A stretch of DNA of 64,000 nucleotides from Streptomyces bacillaris (GTDB lineage Bacteria > Actinomycetota > Actinomycetes > Streptomycetales > Streptomycetaceae), in contig NZ_CP029378.1 of assembly GCF_003268675.1 (NCBI RefSeq), positions 2,914,001 to 2,978,000 of the forward strand. The letters run 5' to 3'. A program made the translations under genes and the position numbers. The notes below the pieces were generated by a model. That model was not told where the DNA came from. It made no database searches and saw only the letters and a program-made list of their open reading frames with translations. The first letter of the stretch is position 1; each line of letters begins with the position of its first letter. Below, piece after piece: positions 33,952 to 44,400 of this stretch.

Positions 33952-35679
33952 TCAGGCCCTCCGGCGGCGCCTCGCCGCCGTGAACAGCACCAGGCCCGCC
34001 GTCAGGGCCGTCACCGCCAGGCCCGACGCGGCCATCGCCGTCGGCGAGCCGGTGGCGGCCAGGCTGCCGCCGTTCCCGGTGGCGGTGTTCGGCACGGCAC
34101 CGGGCGCGACCGTGTGGCCCGCTCCCGCCCCCGCTCCCCCGGGCGTCGGGGTCGGTGTCGCGGAACCCGGCGTACCGGAGGCGCCGTCGCCCGGCCCGTC
34201 CGAGGGAGCGGGCGACGGGCCGCCGCTCTGCCCGTTCAGCACCACGCGCGCCGTGTTGTTGCCCGGCTCCGGGTCGAACGGCAGCCCCGCCGCCCGCAGC
34301 TCCGGGCCGCGCACCACGACCCGGCCCACCGCGCCCAGCAGCACCTTGTCGATCCGCAGTCCGAAGGCGAGGTCCAGGCCGCCGTCGTCGCGGACGGTCG
34401 CCGGGGTCGGGCAGACGTAACGCGGCGCGGGGCCGGTCCACCCCGTCGGCAGGGCCGTGCCCTCGGCGCTCACGCCCCGGCACCCCTCCGGTGCCGAGGT
34501 GACCGTCGCGCCCTGGGGCACGCTGAAGTCGACGGCGGCGACGCTCTCGCCGGAGCGGAGGTGGCCGATCCAGGCCGGGCCGTCGTTGCGGAAGCCGAGG
34601 CGCGCGGTGACCGTGGCGCCCGCCTGGCCGGAGGCGGTGTCCCCGTACGCGACGAAGTCGGCCGTGTTCTCCGTACGGAAGTCGGCCTCGTGCTCGTTGT
34701 CGCCCGGTTCGAGGTCCAGGGCGCGGGCCGCCATGGGCCTCGGGGCGGGGACGGCCCGGAGCACGTCGTCCGAACCCCCTGCCGGTCCCCGGGCGGCGCG
34801 GGCGGCCGTCGCGCCTCGGACCGTGTCCGGACCCGCGCCCGCCTCGTGGATGCCGTACCCGAAGATGTCTCGGTAGGCACGGTCCGTGGTCTTCAGGGTC
34901 AGCGGGGCGGCCAGCGTGTAGGTCGCGCCCGCCTCGAAGGCGCCCTCCACCGTGCAGCGGGCGGTGGTCCAGGCCTCGTCCGTCGTGTACGCGCAGTTGG
35001 AGTAGCGCTGCGGGATGTCCAGGCCGCGCGAGTGGCGCAGGGTGAGGACGACGCCGTCGGCGGCGCGGCTGCCCCGGTTGGTGAAGGTGATCGGCGCCTG
35101 CTGCTTCTGGCCGGGGACGGGCTCGTGGTCGAAGGGGAGCCGGTGCATCACCAGGTCGGGGCCGCCGACGGTGACCTCGGTGGTGAAGGGCGTGAAGGCC
35201 GCGCCCTGGGCCTCGCCGGTGATCCGGACCGTGCCGGTGTCGCCCTGCTCGCTGCCCTTGGCGGCGGTGAGGAGGAGGTCGGTGACGGTGGAGCGGCCGG
35301 GCGAGATGCCGTGGCCGGTGCAGGTGGCCGACCCGGGGGCGGTGGCCGCGCACTCGATCCCGGCCTCCGGTTCGAAGGCCACGTCCGCGATGCCCGCCGC
35401 GCCGGTCAGGTCGAAGGTGACCGTGAACTCGCCCTCGTACGCCGTGTCGTCCGCGCCCGTCACCGTGATCCGGGCCGTCGACCGCTTCGGCCCGTCGCCG
35501 CCCTCCGCGTACGGATGCAGCGCCGTCTCCGCCGGGCCGCCCAGCGCGACCACCGGGGCGGCGGCCGTGGGCGCGGCGGAGGCCACGGTGGGCGGGGCGG
35601 CGGCGAGCAGCAGGGCGGTGGCGGCCACGAGGCCGCCCGCCCTGATCGGCGGCGCGGTGCGCGGGCGGAATCGTGTCAT
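33952..35679 (-). CDS. Secreted cell-wall surface protein with LAATG sorting signal
   Basis: 575 aa from ATG 35679 (MTRFRPRTAPP). The Sec signal peptide ends near ASAAPTA. The body (about 60-480) is beta-rich with repeated GDNEHEADF/GNNTARV-type motifs like CARDB/DUF11 adhesion modules. A Ser/Thr/Pro linker follows. The C-terminus is a textbook sorting signal: LAATGS, then a hydrophobic helix and RRRRRA. LAxTG is the motif used by Streptomyces class E sortases. No sortase is encoded in the window. Confidence 0.85.
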   Translation of the reverse strand: MTRFRPRTAPPIRAGGLVAATALLLAAAPPTVASAAPTAAAPVVALGGPAETALHPYAEGGDGPKRSTARITVTGADDTAYEGEFTVTFDLTGAAGIADVAFEPEAGIECAATAPGSATCTGHGISPGRSTVTDLLLTAAKGSEQGDTGTVRITGEAQGAAFTPFTTEVTVGGPDLVMHRLPFDHEPVPGQKQQAPITFTNRGSRAADGVVLTLRHSRGLDIPQRYSNCAYTTDEAWTTARCTVEGAFEAGATYTLAAPLTLKTTDRAYRDIFGYGIHEAGAGPDTVRGATAARAARGPAGGSDDVLRAVPAPRPMAARALDLEPGDNEHEADFRTENTADFVAYGDTASGQAGATVTARLGFRNDGPAWIGHLRSGESVAAVDFSVPQGATVTSAPEGCRGVSAEGTALPTGWTGPAPRYVCPTPATVRDDGGLDLAFGLRIDKVLLGAVGRVVVRGPELRAAGLPFDPEPGNNTARVVLNGQSGGPSPAPSDGPGDGASGTPGSATPTPTPGGAGAGAGHTVAPGAVPNTATGNGGSLAATGSPTAMAASGLAVTALTAGLVLFTAARRRRRA

Positions 35680-35820
35680 CGCGGACCTCTGGTTCGGCAG
35701 GAGCTGTACGACGGCGGTGACCGCCACCCGTGGAAGGGCGGCGGTGACGCAGTCAGGCGTTCGACCCCGCAGCGTACGGGGTCGGCCCCACGGCTCTCCG
35801 ACGAGCGTCCCAAGAGCGGG

Positions 35821-37701
35821 TCACGGATTGGGTACGGGGGTGTTCCCGACGCCCTTCACGTCCGCACCCGCCTCCACCGTTCCCTTCGGCGGGACCACGG
35901 GGATGCCCAGGAACGGCAGCTTCAGCGCCGCGAACGCGTCCTTCGGCACGGCCGGGGCCAACGGCTCGACCGGGGTGAGGCGTTGGTAGGTCGCGTCCTG
36001 TTCGGGCCGGGGGTCCGCCTCGCCCTTGTTGGGCCAGAGCGACATCGCGCGCTCGGCCTGGGCGGTGATGGTCAGCGAGGGGTTGACGCCCAGGTTGGCG
36101 GAGACCGCCGAGCCGTCGACGACGCTGATGCCGGGGTGGCCGTAGAGACGGTGGTACGGGTCGATGACGCCCTCCTCCGCGCTGGCGCCGATCGGGCAGC
36201 CGCCGAGGAAGTGGGCGGTGAGCGGGGTGCCCATCAGCTCGCCCACGTTGGAGCCGGCGAAGCCGTTGATCTCCTCGGCGAGGAGCGTGGCGCTGCGGGT
36301 GGCCTCGGGGATCTGGGTGGGGTTGGGCGCGCCGTGGCCCTGGCGGGCGGTGAGCAGCCCTTTGCCGATGCCGCCCGGTTTGCGGTACGTCGTCAGGGAG
36401 TTGTCGAGGGACTGCATGACCAGCCCGATGATGGTCCGCTCCGACCAGCGGCGGTTGGAGAGCGAACGGGCGGCGAGGGTGGGGTGCTTGACCATGTTGG
36501 CGAGCCAGCCGCGCACCCGGTGGGTTCCGTAGGGCACCTGGAGGATCGACATCGCGCCCATGGCGTTGGAGCCCTTGCCGTAGCGGACGGGCTCGATGTG
36601 GGTGTTGTCGTCCGGGTGGATGGAGGAGGTGATGGCGACGCCCTGCGAGAAGTCGGCCTTCGCGATGCCGTGCTTCTTGCGGTAGCGGCGGTCGCTGGTC
36701 TGGGAGCCCACCAGCGCCTCGGAGTTGGTGCGGGTCAGCATGCCGAGCTTGGCGGAGAGCCGGGGCAGCAGGCCCTTGTCCTTCATGGTGTGCAGCAGGG
36801 TCTGGGTGCCGTACGTGCCCGCTGCGACGACCACCTTCCGGGCCCGCAGCTTCGTGGGCTTCGCCTTGCGGCGGCGGTCGGTGGGGACGGTGAGGACGCG
36901 GTAGCCGCCCTCGGGGTGGTCGGTGATCGCGACGACGGAGGTCATCGGGTGGATGACCGCTCCGGCCTTCTCCGCGAGGTGGAGGTAGTTCTCGTTGAGG
37001 GTGTTCTTCGCCCCGTGGCGGCACCCCGTCATGCACTCGCCGCACTCGGTGCAGGCCTTGCGGGCGGGTCCGGCGCCGCCGAAGTACGGGTCGGGGACGG
37101 TCTCCCCGGGCTTCGCCTTCACCGTGCCGTCGGCGTCCTTGCCGTCGCCGAAGAAGACGCCGACCGGGGCGAGGTGGAAGGTGTCGCCGACGCCCATCGC
37201 CTCGGCGGCGGCCTTGAGGTGGATGTCGGAGGGGGTCATGGTCGGGTTGAGGCGAACCCCGAGCATCCGGCGGGCCTGGTCGTAGTACGGCTTCAGCTCG
37301 TCCTGCCAGTCGGTGATCGAGGCCCACTGGCGGTCCTCGAAGAACGGGGCGGGCGGGACGTACAGCGTGTTGGCGTAGTTGAGCGAGCCGCCGCCGACCC
37401 CGGCGCCCGCGAGCACCATGACGTTGCCGAGCAGATGGACGCGCTGGATGCCGAAGAGGCCGAGGGCGGGGGCCCACAGGTAGTTCTTCAAGTCCCAGGA
37501 GGTCTTGGGGAGCGTGCCGGGGGTGAAGCGGCGGCCCGCCTCCAGGACGCCGACGCGATACCCCTTCTCGGTCAGCCGGAGCGCCGAGACCGCGCCGCCG
37601 AACCCCGAGCCGACGACCAGGACGTCGTAGTCGTACGCGGCGTCGTCCTCGGCCGGGACATGGCTCACGGCCTGTTTCTGGGCAGGGCTGTCCTGGGACA
37701 T
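35821..37701 (-). CDS. GMC-family FAD oxidoreductase (cholesterol-oxidase-like)
   Basis: 626 aa from ATG 37701, preceded by AGGAGCG. An FAD-binding GSGFGGAVSA follows YDYDVLVVG. A Cys cluster CTECGECMTGC near residue 225 is typical of the ChoD-like subgroup and could hold an Fe-S centre. The C-terminal GMC domain has PYHRLYGHPGISVVDGS and NPSLTITAQAERA. The substrate may be a sterol or another alcohol and cannot be fixed from sequence. It lies 93 nt after the aldehyde dehydrogenase gene on the same strand, so the two may act in sequence. Confidence 0.88.
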   Translation of the reverse strand: MSQDSPAQKQAVSHVPAEDDAAYDYDVLVVGSGFGGAVSALRLTEKGYRVGVLEAGRRFTPGTLPKTSWDLKNYLWAPALGLFGIQRVHLLGNVMVLAGAGVGGGSLNYANTLYVPPAPFFEDRQWASITDWQDELKPYYDQARRMLGVRLNPTMTPSDIHLKAAAEAMGVGDTFHLAPVGVFFGDGKDADGTVKAKPGETVPDPYFGGAGPARKACTECGECMTGCRHGAKNTLNENYLHLAEKAGAVIHPMTSVVAITDHPEGGYRVLTVPTDRRRKAKPTKLRARKVVVAAGTYGTQTLLHTMKDKGLLPRLSAKLGMLTRTNSEALVGSQTSDRRYRKKHGIAKADFSQGVAITSSIHPDDNTHIEPVRYGKGSNAMGAMSILQVPYGTHRVRGWLANMVKHPTLAARSLSNRRWSERTIIGLVMQSLDNSLTTYRKPGGIGKGLLTARQGHGAPNPTQIPEATRSATLLAEEINGFAGSNVGELMGTPLTAHFLGGCPIGASAEEGVIDPYHRLYGHPGISVVDGSAVSANLGVNPSLTITAQAERAMSLWPNKGEADPRPEQDATYQRLTPVEPLAPAVPKDAFAALKLPFLGIPVVPPKGTVEAGADVKGVGNTPVPNP

Positions 37702-37794
37702 GGCGCTCCTCACTACGGAATCGGAACGAAAAGGGAGTACTGCAGGCGTCGGACGGGACGGAAAGGGCGGGCTACGGCGTCTTTCAGCGGGCGC

Positions 37795-39411
37795 TCAGCG
37801 CAGCCGGAACGCCTTCATCGCCTTCAGGCTGCGGGTCATGAACGCGGCGTACTTCTCGTCGTCCATGCCGAAGGACGGGGCCAGCGGGATCAGCCGCTGC
37901 TGGGCGACGGTCTGGGCCTCGGTGAACTTGAGGATGCCCTCGGAGCCGTGCCGCCGGCCGAGGCCGGAGTCCTTCATGCCGCCCATCGGGGACTGGACGC
38001 TGCCGTAGGCGGGGGCGTACCCCTCGTTGATGTTGACGGTGCCGGTCCGCAGCCGGGCGGCGACCTGGTGGCCCCGCTTGGCGTCGGTGGTCCAGACGCT
38101 GGAGTTGAGGCCGTACGGGGTCGCGTTGGCCAGCGCGATCACCTCGTCCTCGTCGCTGAACCGGTAGATGGAGACGACCGGGCCGAAGGTCTCCTCGGTG
38201 CAGACGGCCATCGGCGCCTCCACCCCGTCCAGGATGGTCGGCTCGTAGAAGAGCGGGCCGATGTCGGGGCGCGCGACCCCGCCCGCGACGAGCGTGGCGC
38301 CCTTCTCGACGGCCTCGGCCACATGGCGGCTGACCGTCTCCAGTTGGCGGGGCCCGACGAGGCAGCCCATGTCGGCGCCGTACGCGAGGGAGTTGCCGAG
38401 CCGCATGGCCCGGGTCCGGGTGGCGAACCGCTCCACGAAGTCGTCCGCGATCGACTCGTGGACGTACAGCCGCTCGATGGAGATGCAGAGCTGTCCGGCG
38501 GAGGAGAAGCAGGCGCGCACGGCGCCCTGGGCGGCCTTCTCCACGTCGGCGTCCCTGAGGACGAGCATGGCGTTCTTGCCGCCCAGCTCCAGCGAGACCC
38601 CGACCAGCCGGGAGGCGGCCCCCACGGCGACCTCGCGGCCGGTGCGGGTGGAGCCGGTGAAGGAGACGTAGTCGGCGCGGCTGACGACCTCGGGGCCGAC
38701 GACCGGGCCGTCGCCCAGCACGATCTGGAAGACCCCGGCGGGCAGCCCGGCCTCGATGAGCAGGTCACGGGCCCAGAGCGCGGTGAGCGCGGTCTCCGTG
38801 TCGGGCTTCATCACGACGGCGTTGCCGGAGACGAAGGCGGGCAGCGCGTCGCCCACGGACAGCTCGAAGGGGTAGTTCCAGGGGGCGATCTGGCCGACGA
38901 CCCCGCGCGGCTGGCGCAGCTCGGTGACCTTGGTGAGGGTCGGGACGACACCGGTGTGCCGCTTGGGCTTGAGGTAGGAGGCGGCCTTGCGCCCGTAGTG
39001 GCGGGCGGCGACGGCGACGGACTGCACCTCCTCGTGGGCGTGCAGCCGGGCCTTGCCGGTCTCCAGCTGGATGAGGTCGAGAACCTCGGACTGGCGACTG
39101 AGGACCAGGTCGTGGAAGCGGAGGAGGACGGCGGCCCGCTGCCGTACGGGGGTGGCGGCCCAGGCGGGCTGGGCGGCGCGGGCCCGGTCGAAGGCGGTGG
39201 CGACGTCCTCGGGGGTGGACTCGGGCAGATCGGCCAGCTTCTCCCCGGTGAAGGGGGTGTGGTTGGCCGTACGTCCCGATCCGAGGACACCGCGGATCAG
39301 CTGGGCGATCACCTCGGGGGTGACCACATCGGCGGCCGTGCGCACGCCTGCGGGGGCGACCGCGACCGGGTTCGTACCGAGAGGGGCGTCAGGGGCCTGC
39401 GAGTCCGTCAT
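37795..39411 (-). CDS. gabD2: Succinic semialdehyde dehydrogenase (NADP-type)
   Basis: 538 aa. Aldehyde dehydrogenase family: PWNYPFELSV, ELGGKNAML with the general-base Glu, the catalytic Cys in SSAGQLCIS, and EETFGPVVS. The closest characterised relatives are actinobacterial SSADH (GabD2), which turns succinic semialdehyde into succinate. That product enters the TCA cycle next to SucCD. The upstream stretch to 39575 contains the palindrome gggtaccc (39443-39450). The exact substrate is family-level inference. Confidence 0.88.
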   Translation of the reverse strand: MTDSQAPDAPLGTNPVAVAPAGVRTAADVVTPEVIAQLIRGVLGSGRTANHTPFTGEKLADLPESTPEDVATAFDRARAAQPAWAATPVRQRAAVLLRFHDLVLSRQSEVLDLIQLETGKARLHAHEEVQSVAVAARHYGRKAASYLKPKRHTGVVPTLTKVTELRQPRGVVGQIAPWNYPFELSVGDALPAFVSGNAVVMKPDTETALTALWARDLLIEAGLPAGVFQIVLGDGPVVGPEVVSRADYVSFTGSTRTGREVAVGAASRLVGVSLELGGKNAMLVLRDADVEKAAQGAVRACFSSAGQLCISIERLYVHESIADDFVERFATRTRAMRLGNSLAYGADMGCLVGPRQLETVSRHVAEAVEKGATLVAGGVARPDIGPLFYEPTILDGVEAPMAVCTEETFGPVVSIYRFSDEDEVIALANATPYGLNSSVWTTDAKRGHQVAARLRTGTVNINEGYAPAYGSVQSPMGGMKDSGLGRRHGSEGILKFTEAQTVAQQRLIPLAPSFGMDDEKYAAFMTRSLKAMKAFRLR

Positions 39412-39575
39412 GAGGCCGAGAGTATGTCCACCCGAACCCTTTGGGTACCCGTCGGTAACAGTTTTTCACAGGACCCGACGCCCGCCCCGGAGCACCCAGC
39501 CGATCGAGCCAGCGATCACTGGCGACATAACCGCTGATCAGGGGCTATGCGGAGGCGGCGCAGGGTCGCTCGGTC

Positions 39576-41267
39576 CTATGCCCCCGGCGCGCGCCAGCTT
39601 CGCAGCATGATGTCGAACTTCTCGCGGCTCTCCGCCCACCCCTCCTGCGGGGCGGTCAGATACAGGGCGTACTCGGGGCCGCCGGCACCGCCGTAGTACA
39701 CCTGGTCGATGCCGTGCCGGGGGCCGGGGTGGTCCTTGGTCTCGTTCCAGGTGAACTCCCAGAGGGCGCCCGGCCGGTCGCGGAAGGTGTTCTTCTCCAG
39801 CGCGATCCGCTGGTACCCCGGCAGCCGCTCCACGAGCTGCTGCTCCATGTTCCGCACGTGCAGATACGGATGGTCGAAGTCCGGGCCCGGATCGACGCTG
39901 ATCCGGATGCGGTGGCGGCCGCCGTCCGGGGTGTAGTCGACCTGCCCGTTGTTCACCTCGCGCGTCCAGTCCTTCGGTACGACGAGGCTGAAGCCCGCCG
40001 GGTCCTCCACCCGGTGCCAGCCGTCGGGTATCTCGGACGCGGCGGGGGTGGTGGGGTCGGTCGGGGAGGCCCCGGGGGTGGCGGGGGTGCTCGCGGAGGC
40101 GCCGGGCGTGGCCGTACGGCCGGTGGCCGAGGCGCCGTTCCCGTACTTCATCGCGATCAGCCCGGCTCCGCCGCCGAGGACCGCCGCCGCGACGACCACG
40201 ACGAGGACGGTACGGAGCCGGGAGCCGCCGCGCCGGGTGGTGGGGGCGGAGGCGGGGCCTGCGAAGGGGTGGTGGGCGGGGTGGTTCGGGGTGGTGGCGG
40301 TGGAGGGGGCCGTTCCGGGGTGGCCGGCCGTTCCGGGGAGCCGGGACGTGGAGCCGTCCGGGCTCGCGTAGCCGTACCGGGCCTCCTCCGGGACCCGCTC
40401 GGTCGGCACGTACCGCTGGGCCGAGCGCGGCTTGTGGCCCTCCATGGCGGCCAGCAGCATCTGCTCGGTCTCGGCGGCCGAGGGCCGGTCGGCCGGGTCC
40501 TTGCGCAGCAGCGCGGTGATGACGGGGGCGAGGGGACCGGCGTTGACGGGCGCGGGCGGTTCCTCGGTGACGACGGCCTGCATGGTGGAGATCGGGGACG
40601 TACGACGGAAGGGCGAGCGCCCCTCCACCGCCGAGTACAGGGTGGCGCCGAGCGACCAGAGGTCGGAGGCGGGCCCGGGGTCGCCTCCGCGTACCCGTTC
40701 GGGCGCCAGATAGTCGATGGAGCCGACCAGTTCACCGGTCCGGGTGATCGTGGAGTCGCCCTCGATCGCGGCGATCCCGAAGTCGGTGAGGAGCACCCGC
40801 CCGTCGCGGGCCAGCAGCACGTTGCCCGGCTTGACGTCCCGGTGCAGCACCCCGGCGCTGTGGGCGGCCCGCAGCGCGCTCAGGACGTGGAGGCCGATCC
40901 GGGCCGCCTCGCGCGGGGCGATGTCGCCCTTCTCCTTGGCCTCGTCGGCGAGCGAGGGCCCGTCGACGTACTGCATGACGATCCAGGGGCGCTTGTCGTA
41001 CTCGATGACGTCGTGGACGGTGACGACCCCGGGGTGGGTGATCCGGGCCGCCGCGCGCGCCTCCTTCTGGGTGCGGGCGTGCAGGACGAGCCGGTCGGCC
41101 TCGGCCACGTACAGCCCGGCGGTCAACTCCTTGACGGCGACCGTGCGGTGCAGCACCTCGTCATGGGCGCGCCACACCTTGCCCATGCCCCCGCGTCCCA
41201 GCTCCTCGCCCAGCCGGTATCGCCCCGCCAGCACCAGTCCCGCAGCCGTGCCTTCTGATCGGTCCAC
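39576..41267 (-). CDS. Transmembrane Ser/Thr protein kinase
   Basis: 563 aa from GTG 41267. The kinase domain (about 16-275) is complete: GRGGMGKV, Lys46 in VAVKEL, HRDVKPGN, DFG, SPE-like APERV. A disordered linker precedes one TM helix at about 352-372 (LVVVVAAAVLGGGAGLIAM). An extracellular domain of about 150 aa (WHRVEDPAGFSLVVPKDW) ends the protein. It is the last of three kinase-like genes in a row on this strand. Confidence 0.95.
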   Translation of the reverse strand: MDRSEGTAAGLVLAGRYRLGEELGRGGMGKVWRAHDEVLHRTVAVKELTAGLYVAEADRLVLHARTQKEARAAARITHPGVVTVHDVIEYDKRPWIVMQYVDGPSLADEAKEKGDIAPREAARIGLHVLSALRAAHSAGVLHRDVKPGNVLLARDGRVLLTDFGIAAIEGDSTITRTGELVGSIDYLAPERVRGGDPGPASDLWSLGATLYSAVEGRSPFRRTSPISTMQAVVTEEPPAPVNAGPLAPVITALLRKDPADRPSAAETEQMLLAAMEGHKPRSAQRYVPTERVPEEARYGYASPDGSTSRLPGTAGHPGTAPSTATTPNHPAHHPFAGPASAPTTRRGGSRLRTVLVVVVAAAVLGGGAGLIAMKYGNGASATGRTATPGASASTPATPGASPTDPTTPAASEIPDGWHRVEDPAGFSLVVPKDWTREVNNGQVDYTPDGGRHRIRISVDPGPDFDHPYLHVRNMEQQLVERLPGYQRIALEKNTFRDRPGALWEFTWNETKDHPGPRHGIDQVYYGGAGGPEYALYLTAPQEGWAESREKFDIMLRSWRAPGA

Positions 41268-41407
41268 GTGTGTCCCGCCCCCGTTCCTCTGCTTGCCAGA
41301 TTACGGAGCCGGGGCGACGCGGCGGAACGGGGGATCGCCCACGAGACCGCACCGTGATGGTTGTCCGCACCGGACAAGGCCCCGGCGCACGCCGGGGTGA
41401 CGGCAGG

Positions 41408-44400
41408 TCAGCCCGCGCTCACCCGGTACGAGGCGATGGCCTGCTGGTAGACCTCGGTCACCTTGTCCCGGTCGTTCTCCGGGCCGATGGCCTGGAGGAT
41501 GTGGTACCGGCCGTCGACGATCATGACGAGATTGCGGACGTAGACCTCACGGCCGCCGCTGTCCTGCCAGGTGAACTGCCCCTCGGCCATGGCCTGTCGG
41601 CCGACGTCGACCCGGCGCACCCCGGAGGAGGTGGACCAGCTGGAGTCCCGGAACGGCTGCAGCTCGGGCTGCTTCTCGCGCTGGTAGTCCAGCGGGTCGC
41701 CGCCCGCCGCCTTGACCGTGTCCCGGCCGGGCACCACGAGCAGGGTGAACCCGTCGCTGCCGTACCGGATCTGACGGTCCGCGTTGGCGGGGCTGCGCTG
41801 CCACTCCTTCGGCACGCCGACCTCGAACCCCTCCGCGTCCTTGCGGAGTTCGTAGCCGGGGGCGAGCGCGACGGCGGAGCGGCTGGTCTGCGGCTGCTGG
41901 GAGCCGGGGTCGGTGCTCGCCCCCTGCGAGGGCGCGGGTGAACCGGAGGCGGCCGGGGGCGGGGCGGCGGAGCCGGCGGAGCCCGTGGGCCGTCCGGCAC
42001 CGGCCGGTCCGCCCGGCTCCTGCTTGGGCATGAACAGGAACGCGTACGCGATCGCAGCCGCCATCAGCAGCAGGATCAGGACCAGCAGCAGCCGACCGAG
42101 GTGGCGCGGCGAGCGCCCGTCGCGCGGCCGGGACGGCTCCCGCAGCACCCGGGGCCCCTTGGGCTCGCGCGGGGCGCGGGACGGGCGGGGCTCCCAGGCG
42201 TCGGCGGGGTGACCGGCGGGCTCGGGGGGCAGCAGGGAGTCGTGGCGCGGCGGCTCGCGGAAGTCGGCGTCGCGCCGCTTCTCCGGCCGGCGGCTCTCCC
42301 GCCTGCCCTGCCGGTGGCGGCCGTGCGCGGAGCCGCCGCCGAACCGGCCCCGGCGCCTGCGGACCAGCTCGCCCCGGCGGCGTACGACGGGGAGCCGGGC
42401 GGCGTCGGGGGCGGGCAGCGGGACGACGTCGGCACCGGCCTCGGGCTCGGGGGCGGAGCGCACGAGCGAGCGCAGCCAGCCGCGCAGCTCCTCGAAGTCC
42501 GGCCGCTCGGTGGGGTCCTGGCGCAGCAGCGACTCCACGACGGGCCGCAGCGCACCGCACTCCTCGGCGAAGGCGGGCGGCTCGGCGCAGACCATCTGGA
42601 CCAGCTCGGCCGCGTTCTCCTCGGGGTAGGGGGCGTGGCCCTGGACCGCGCGGTAGAGGAGCGCGCCGAGCGCCCACAGGTCGGTGGCGGGGCCGATGGG
42701 CGGGGCGAGCTGCCAGTTGTCGTGGACCGGACCGGCCTGCTCCGGCGCCCAGCGCTCGGTGACGGGGCCGACGACCGCGATCCGGGCCTGCCGGGCGCGC
42801 TCGGCGGCGAGCGGGGTGGTGGGGCCCCGGTAGACGGCGACCTTGCGGCTGCCCGCGACGGCCTCCTCCCAGGTGCTGGAGGGGGGCCGCTCGGCGGGGA
42901 GGCGGGAGGCAGGGGCGAGGGGGGCGGAGGACTGCCCGGGGCGGCGGGAGTCGGCGCGCAGCGCGTCCCGGCCGGAGCCGCCGAATCCGCCGGAGCCGCC
43001 CGCGGGGACGGACCGCCCGGCGCCGGGGCCGTCGTCCCAGGTCCCGGCGAGGTGGACGCGGCGGCCGGGCGGGCGGGGGCCCTCCTCGTCGTCCTCGTCC
43101 TCCTCGTCGTCGTACGGGTCCTCGGGCGGGACACCCCAGGAACCGCCGGTCAGCCGGGGGCCGGGGAGGCCGGGGGTGGTGTCGGGGCCGGGCTCGGAGG
43201 GGCCGGGCTCCGAGGGGGTGGGCCCGGAGGCGGCGGGGTCGGGGCGCTGAACGGGAAGGGCGGCGGACGCGTCGGTGTCCTCGGCCGGGGTCTCCTTGGA
43301 GAGGTCGGCGGGGGCGCTCCCGGGCGGCTGCCTGCGGTCCTCGGTGACCCGGGCGGCGGCGCGGGCCCCGGCGCGGTAGGCCGCGATAGCCCCGGCGCGG
43401 GCGGCCCGCAACTGGGCGGCACTCCCGGCTCCCGGCTCGGCGGGGGGCGGCGGGGCAGGTGTGTAGGGCACGGCGGGCGTGGCGGGGCGCGGGACGAGCT
43501 GCTGACCGCCGGGGGCCCGGTCCTCGCCGTGGGCCTCGCCCTGGTGGTCGTCCGGGCGGTGCGCACGGTCCTGCGGCTGCGGCTGGGACTGCTGGGGCTC
43601 CGCCCGTACATACGGTGGTACGAGCGGGAGTTCCGGTCCGGCGTCGCCCCCGGCCGGCGGGAGGAAGTAGGGCCGACGGCCCTCGGCCACCTCCGGCGCC
43701 TCCGGCCCCCGCGACGGCTCGACCGAGCCGACCGGCCCGACCGGCTCGATCAACTCGTCGTGGTCGACCGTCTCCACGACCGGTATCCCGAGGGTGTCCT
43801 CGGCGTCGCTCGTCGGGGGCACCTCGTAGGCCCCGGACCCGACCCCGGGCACCTCGTGGGCCTCAGGCGCCTCGTAGGCCCCGTGGTGGTCTCCGTACGC
43901 CTCCGTCCCGCTCCCGTACGTCTCCGCCACCGGCTCGTCGTCGGGCAGCGGCTCCGGGGCGTACCCGCAGAGCGCCTCCTCGGCGGCGCCCGCCGCGAGG
44001 CCGGTGAGCATCACCCGCCCGTCGTCGCAGACCAGCACCGTGCGGACGGTGATGTTCCGGTGGGTCCAGCCGTGCGCGTGGAGCACCCGCAGGGCGGTGA
44101 GCACGTCGGAGCCGATCTCGGCGGCCCGGTAGGGGTTCAGGGGGCGCTCGGCGAGGAGGGCGGCGAGCGGGCGGGCCGCGACCAGCTCGCTGACTATCCA
44201 GAGCGAACCGGCCTCCGCGAACACGTCGAAGACCTGGTCGAGCCGGGGGTGGTCGGGCACCTGGGCGGCGGCCTGCGCGGCCTCGATCGCGCGCCGGACC
44301 GCGGGGTCCGTACTCCGGCGCACCGCCCGCCCGGTGGTGCGCCCGCCCGCCGCCCGGCCGTCGGGGTCGAGCACCTCCGCGTCCACGATCTCCGGCAACG

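Noticed and set aside
33655..39537. Plus-strand frame of 1960 codons
   Set aside because: It is antisense to the surface protein, GMC oxidoreductase and aldehyde dehydrogenase genes. Long antisense frames are normal in such GC-rich DNA; there is no ribosome site and the amino-acid composition is abnormal.
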